From Bacteroidota bacterium (lineage in GTDB: Bacteria; Bacteroidota; Bacteroidia; Chitinophagales; Saprospiraceae), in assembly GCA_029557915.1 (NCBI GenBank), contig JAKQHS010000056.1, forward strand, positions 48,637 through 112,636: DNA of 64,000 bases, written 5' to 3'. Made by a program: the position numbers and the translations under genes. The notes below the pieces were generated by a model that saw only the letters and a list, made by a program, of their open reading frames with translations, was not told where the DNA came from and did not search any database. This document shows, piece by piece, positions 61,858 to 64,000 of the stretch. The number at the start of each line of letters is the position of its first letter. Position 1 is the first letter of the stretch.

Positions 61858-62053
61858 GGTGGGTGGTGGATGGTGGGTGGTGGATGGTGGATGGTGGGTT
61901 GTCCATGCCTGAATTTGGTTGACCGTTTTTTAAGGGTGAAAAACACTTTATAAAGGGTCAGGATATTTCAGGCATTGACCTCCCGTTCCCCACGACTTTT
62001 TCGGGAATAGTGTATGGGCTATCCAAGCACCATCCACCATCCGCCAAGCACCA
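61858..62053. repeat. Inverted heptamer repeat arms spanning a divergent promoter region
   Basis: Left arm of ggtggat/ggtgggt heptamers at about 61858-61900; right arm of caccatc heptamers at about 62026-62053. A 15-base stretch, 61882-61896 (ggatggtggatggtg), is perfectly complementary to 62028-62042. The arms stand about 130 bases apart, between the divergent rlmL-like and DUF6787 genes. Confidence 0.8.
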
Positions 62054-62060
62054 TTTTCCC

Positions 62061-62068
62061 TATCTTCG
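62061..62068 (+). promoter_or_regulatory. Putative -7 element of the DUF6787 gene, nearly leaderless
   Basis: TATCTTCG (one mismatch to TAnnTTTG) followed by four C, then ATG 62073. Confidence 0.4.
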
Positions 62069-62072
62069 CCCC

Positions 62073-62357
62073 ATGTTTCAACGCCTGAGGCAGAAATGGG
62101 GCGTATCCGGCCTGGACCTGGCGCTGATCCTGATCACTTTTGCGATCGGGGGCAGTCTGTGCGGTTACCTGGCCAAAGTCCTTTTAAAAGGCACTCCATT
62201 GGAAGGAGGGGTGCTTTGGGTGATCATGTATATACTGCTGGTCACCGCCCTGTGGCCGGTCTGCGTGGTGTTTATCAGCATATTTACCGGGCAGTATACT
62301 TTTTTTAAAAAATATGTGGGCAAGATGGCCTCCAGGATTTTTGGAGGAAATAAATAA
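62073..62357 (+). CDS. DUF6787 small membrane protein
   Basis: 94 residues from ATG 62073; the longer frame to 62010 translates the heptamer repeat. Two transmembrane helices (about 15-35 and 46-70), the first preceded by a basic R-x-K-W segment and containing F-A-I-G-G-S, the second with W-P-V. It matches the DUF6787 family of Bacteroidota. Function unknown. Followed by a hairpin terminator. Confidence 0.8.
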   Translation: MFQRLRQKWGVSGLDLALILITFAIGGSLCGYLAKVLLKGTPLEGGVLWVIMYILLVTALWPVCVVFISIFTGQYTFFKKYVGKMASRIFGGNK

Positions 62358-62362
62358 ATCTT

Positions 62363-62389
62363 GTTACTTTTTTTCCGCAAAAAAGTAAC
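62363..62389. terminator. Hairpin terminator, GTTAC arms
   Basis: Eleven-bp perfect stem (gttactttttt / aaaaaagtaac) around a short loop, five bases after the DUF6787 stop. T-rich on one strand and A-rich on the other, so it could stop transcription from either side. Confidence 0.7.
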
Positions 62390-62605
62390 CAAAAAACTCG
62401 TTCCAAAAAATACTCGCTCTGGGAGTAAAGCATTGCAATCAGCATTCCCAACAATTTTTCCGGTCACCCTTGGCCGCTTCGTCCTCGGACGGTTTTTTGG
62501 CACGCCGCCAAACCAATCCTTGGTGCCTATTGTTTGGCGAAATCATCTTTTATAAATTTTTAAGAAATCGCTGATTTAATTTTTCACGCCACGGCTTCAG
62601 AAACT

Positions 62606-64000
62606 TTATACCTGGATGACCCCGACATTGAATTTTTCCACGGGCGCGTGGTTGGCCATTTCAATTCCCAGGGCGATAAACTCCCTCGTTTTCGCGGGAT
62701 GGATGATGCTGTCCACCCAAAGCCTGGCAGCGGCATAATAGGGGGATTCCTGCTCTTCGTAACGGGCCTTGATTTTCTGATACAAATCCTGCTCTTCGGC
62801 CTGGTCGGGAACATGCCCTCCGGCCTTGATCTTGTTGATCTGGATATCTGCGAGGACCCGTGCCGCCTGGTGCCCTCCCATGACCGCTATTTTGGCGGTC
62901 GGCCAGGCTACGATCAGGCGGGGGTCGTAAGCTTTGCCGCACATGGCATAATTGCCGGCCCCGTATGAATTGCCGGCTATGATGGTAAACTTCGGTACGG
63001 TCGAATTGGCCACGGCATTCACCATTTTCGCACCGTCTTTGATAATGCCCCCGTGTTCCGACCTCGAACCCACCATAAACCCGGTGACATCCTGCATGAA
63101 GACCAGGGGGATTTTTTTCTGGTTGCAGTTGAGAATAAACCGGGTGGCTTTGTCCGCACTGTCGGAATAAATGACCCCGCCAAACTGCATTTCCCCCTTT
63201 CCGGTTTTCACGACTTCGCGGTTGTTGGCCACAATGCCCACACTCCAACCTTCGATCCGCGCATAAGCGGTAAAGATGGTTTTGCCATAATCTTCTTTGT
63301 AGGGAAGGAGGCTTCCGTCATCTACAATACTTTCCAGGATAGCCCGGACATCATAGGGTTTGTTGGCTTGCAGGGGATAGTTGCCCAGGATGTCTCCGGG
63401 GAGCCTTTTCGGTGCCACGGCCTCCACCCGGTTGAAGCCGGCGGAGACCGGATGACTGAGCCGGCTGACCATTTGCCTTATGGTATTGAGGGCGCTGAGG
63501 TCATCGGGTACGCGATAGTCCGTGATCCCGGAAATCTCGGAATGGGTCCTGGCCCCTCCCAGGGTCTCTTTATCCACGACTTCCCCAATCGCCGCTTTTA
63601 CCAGGTAGGGACCGGCGAGGAAGATGGACCCTGTTTTATCCACGATCAGGGCTTCATCGGACATGATCGGCAGATAAGCTCCACCCGCGACGCAGGATCC
63701 CATCACGGCCGCGATTTGGGGAATGCCCAGGGCAGACATCCGGGCATTGTTCCTGAAAATGCGGCCGAAATGTTCTTTATCCGGAAAAATTTCATCTTGC
63801 ATGGGTAAATAAACCCCAGCGCTATCCACCAAATAAATGATGGGCAGATGATTTTCCATTGCAATTTCTTGTGCACGTAAATTCTTTTTGCCCGTCATCG
63901 GGAACCATGCTCCAGCCTTCACCGTTGCGTCATTCGCAACGACAATGCATTGCTTGCGCTTGATATATCCCATTACCACAACCACACCCGCTGAAGGACA
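62606..64000 (-). CDS. Acyl-CoA carboxylase carboxyltransferase (beta) subunit, 5'-truncated
   Basis: At least 464 residues; the frame runs open to base 64000, so the N-terminus is outside the window. Crotonase-like carboxyltransferase fold: G-S-C-V-A-G-G-A-Y and the D-S-A-G oxyanion segment in the N-terminal half, and G-N-S-Y-G-A-G-N-Y-A and M-G-G-H-Q-A-A in the C-terminal half. The overall pattern is that of methylcrotonyl-CoA or propionyl-CoA carboxylase beta chains; the L-P-M-Q-D-E-I-F-P segment points to the methylcrotonyl type (leucine degradation). The biotin subunit is not in the window. Confidence 0.88.
   Translation of the reverse strand, partial: CPSAGVVVVMGYIKRKQCIVVANDATVKAGAWFPMTGKKNLRAQEIAMENHLPIIYLVDSAGVYLPMQDEIFPDKEHFGRIFRNNARMSALGIPQIAAVMGSCVAGGAYLPIMSDEALIVDKTGSIFLAGPYLVKAAIGEVVDKETLGGARTHSEISGITDYRVPDDLSALNTIRQMVSRLSHPVSAGFNRVEAVAPKRLPGDILGNYPLQANKPYDVRAILESIVDDGSLLPYKEDYGKTIFTAYARIEGWSVGIVANNREVVKTGKGEMQFGGVIYSDSADKATRFILNCNQKKIPLVFMQDVTGFMVGSRSEHGGIIKDGAKMVNAVANSTVPKFTIIAGNSYGAGNYAMCGKAYDPRLIVAWPTAKIAVMGGHQAARVLADIQINKIKAGGHVPDQAEEQDLYQKIKARYEEQESPYYAAARLWVDSIIHPAKTREFIALGIEMANHAPVEKFNVGVIQV

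Noticed and set aside
61836..61946. Longer N-terminus for the rlmL-like protein
   Set aside because: The added residues are a translated ggtggat heptamer repeat and the -7 promoter element lies inside them.
62361..62555. Plus-strand frame of 64 codons after DUF6787
   Set aside because: It starts inside a hairpin terminator and has the composition of a commonly over-called intergenic sequence; no promoter or conserved motif.
1..64000. tRNA, rRNA, insertion sequence or prophage genes
   Set aside because: I looked through the gaps for cloverleaf-like segments, transposase motifs and phage structural genes and saw none that I could support.

Overview
The window reads as chromosome of a member of the Bacteroidota, most likely a Saprospirales-type lineage (inference; no rRNA is present). 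Pointers are a type IX secretion C-terminal sorting domain (58577-59056), Bacteroidota-style lipoprotein signals, bacillithiol deacetylase bshB1, the promoter -7 element TAnnTTTG before many genes, weak Shine-Dalgarno use, and families largely confined to this phylum (DUF6787, the secreted protein usually labelled 'asparagine synthetase B', CRTAC1/UnbV lipoproteins, a sigma factor paired with an anti-sigma/beta-barrel protein). Base composition is near 50% GC. I see no rRNA, tRNA, CRISPR array, insertion sequence or prophage.

Layout. 1-5.6 kb: truncated membrane acyltransferase, two small membrane proteins, an MgtA-type P-type ATPase, DUF4342, and a 51-residue membrane protein bracketed by two near-identical palindromes. 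6.0-13.9 kb: envelope and stress genes (beta-barrel, AI-2E transporter, YtxH, DUF2383, YciE/F ferritin-like), an AraC regulator-response regulator-histidine kinase operon, an lmo0937-type peptide and a glycine-zipper/OmpA lipoprotein. 13.9-16.7 kb: a secreted esterase, an 0.8 kb non-coding repeat array and wecB. 16.9-22.8 kb: a TlpA-like thioredoxin, then a compact sphingolipid operon: sphingomyelin-synthase-like phosphotransferase, serine palmitoyltransferase, GNAT-fold acyltransferase (candidate bacterial ceramide synthase), CPBP membrane protein and NAD-dependent reductase (candidate 3-ketosphinganine reductase). Together these would condense serine with a fatty acyl thioester, reduce and N-acylate the product, and perhaps add a head group.

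22.8-36.3 kb, all on the minus strand: three tandem FG-GAP/UnbV lipoproteins of about 1,100 residues, a small lipoprotein, a DoxX-like protein and a sortilin-type beta-propeller. 36.8-42.4 kb: two secreted esterases, a PAS-adenylate cyclase and a penicillin-binding-type serine hydrolase. 42.5-43.05 kb: a second non-coding repeat array. 43.1-50 kb, minus strand: Nudix CoA pyrophosphatase, gatA, hisS, pheS and a VWA-like membrane protein. 50-56.2 kb, plus strand: secreted 'AsnB-like' protein, KAS III, bshB1, an ECF sigma factor whose start codon is abnormal, its anti-sigma/barrel partner and a four-repeat lipoprotein. 56.4-64 kb: aldo/keto reductase, small beta-barrel, a two-gene surface module with a T9SS signal, an rlmL-like rRNA methyltransferase, DUF6787, and a truncated acyl-CoA carboxylase beta subunit.

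Two themes cross the window. Many intergenic gaps hold tandem heptamers or octamers of unrelated sequence, often arranged as inverted arms. Several genes carry the TAnnTTTG -7 element only 4-7 bases before the start codon, which implies leaderless or nearly leaderless mRNAs.
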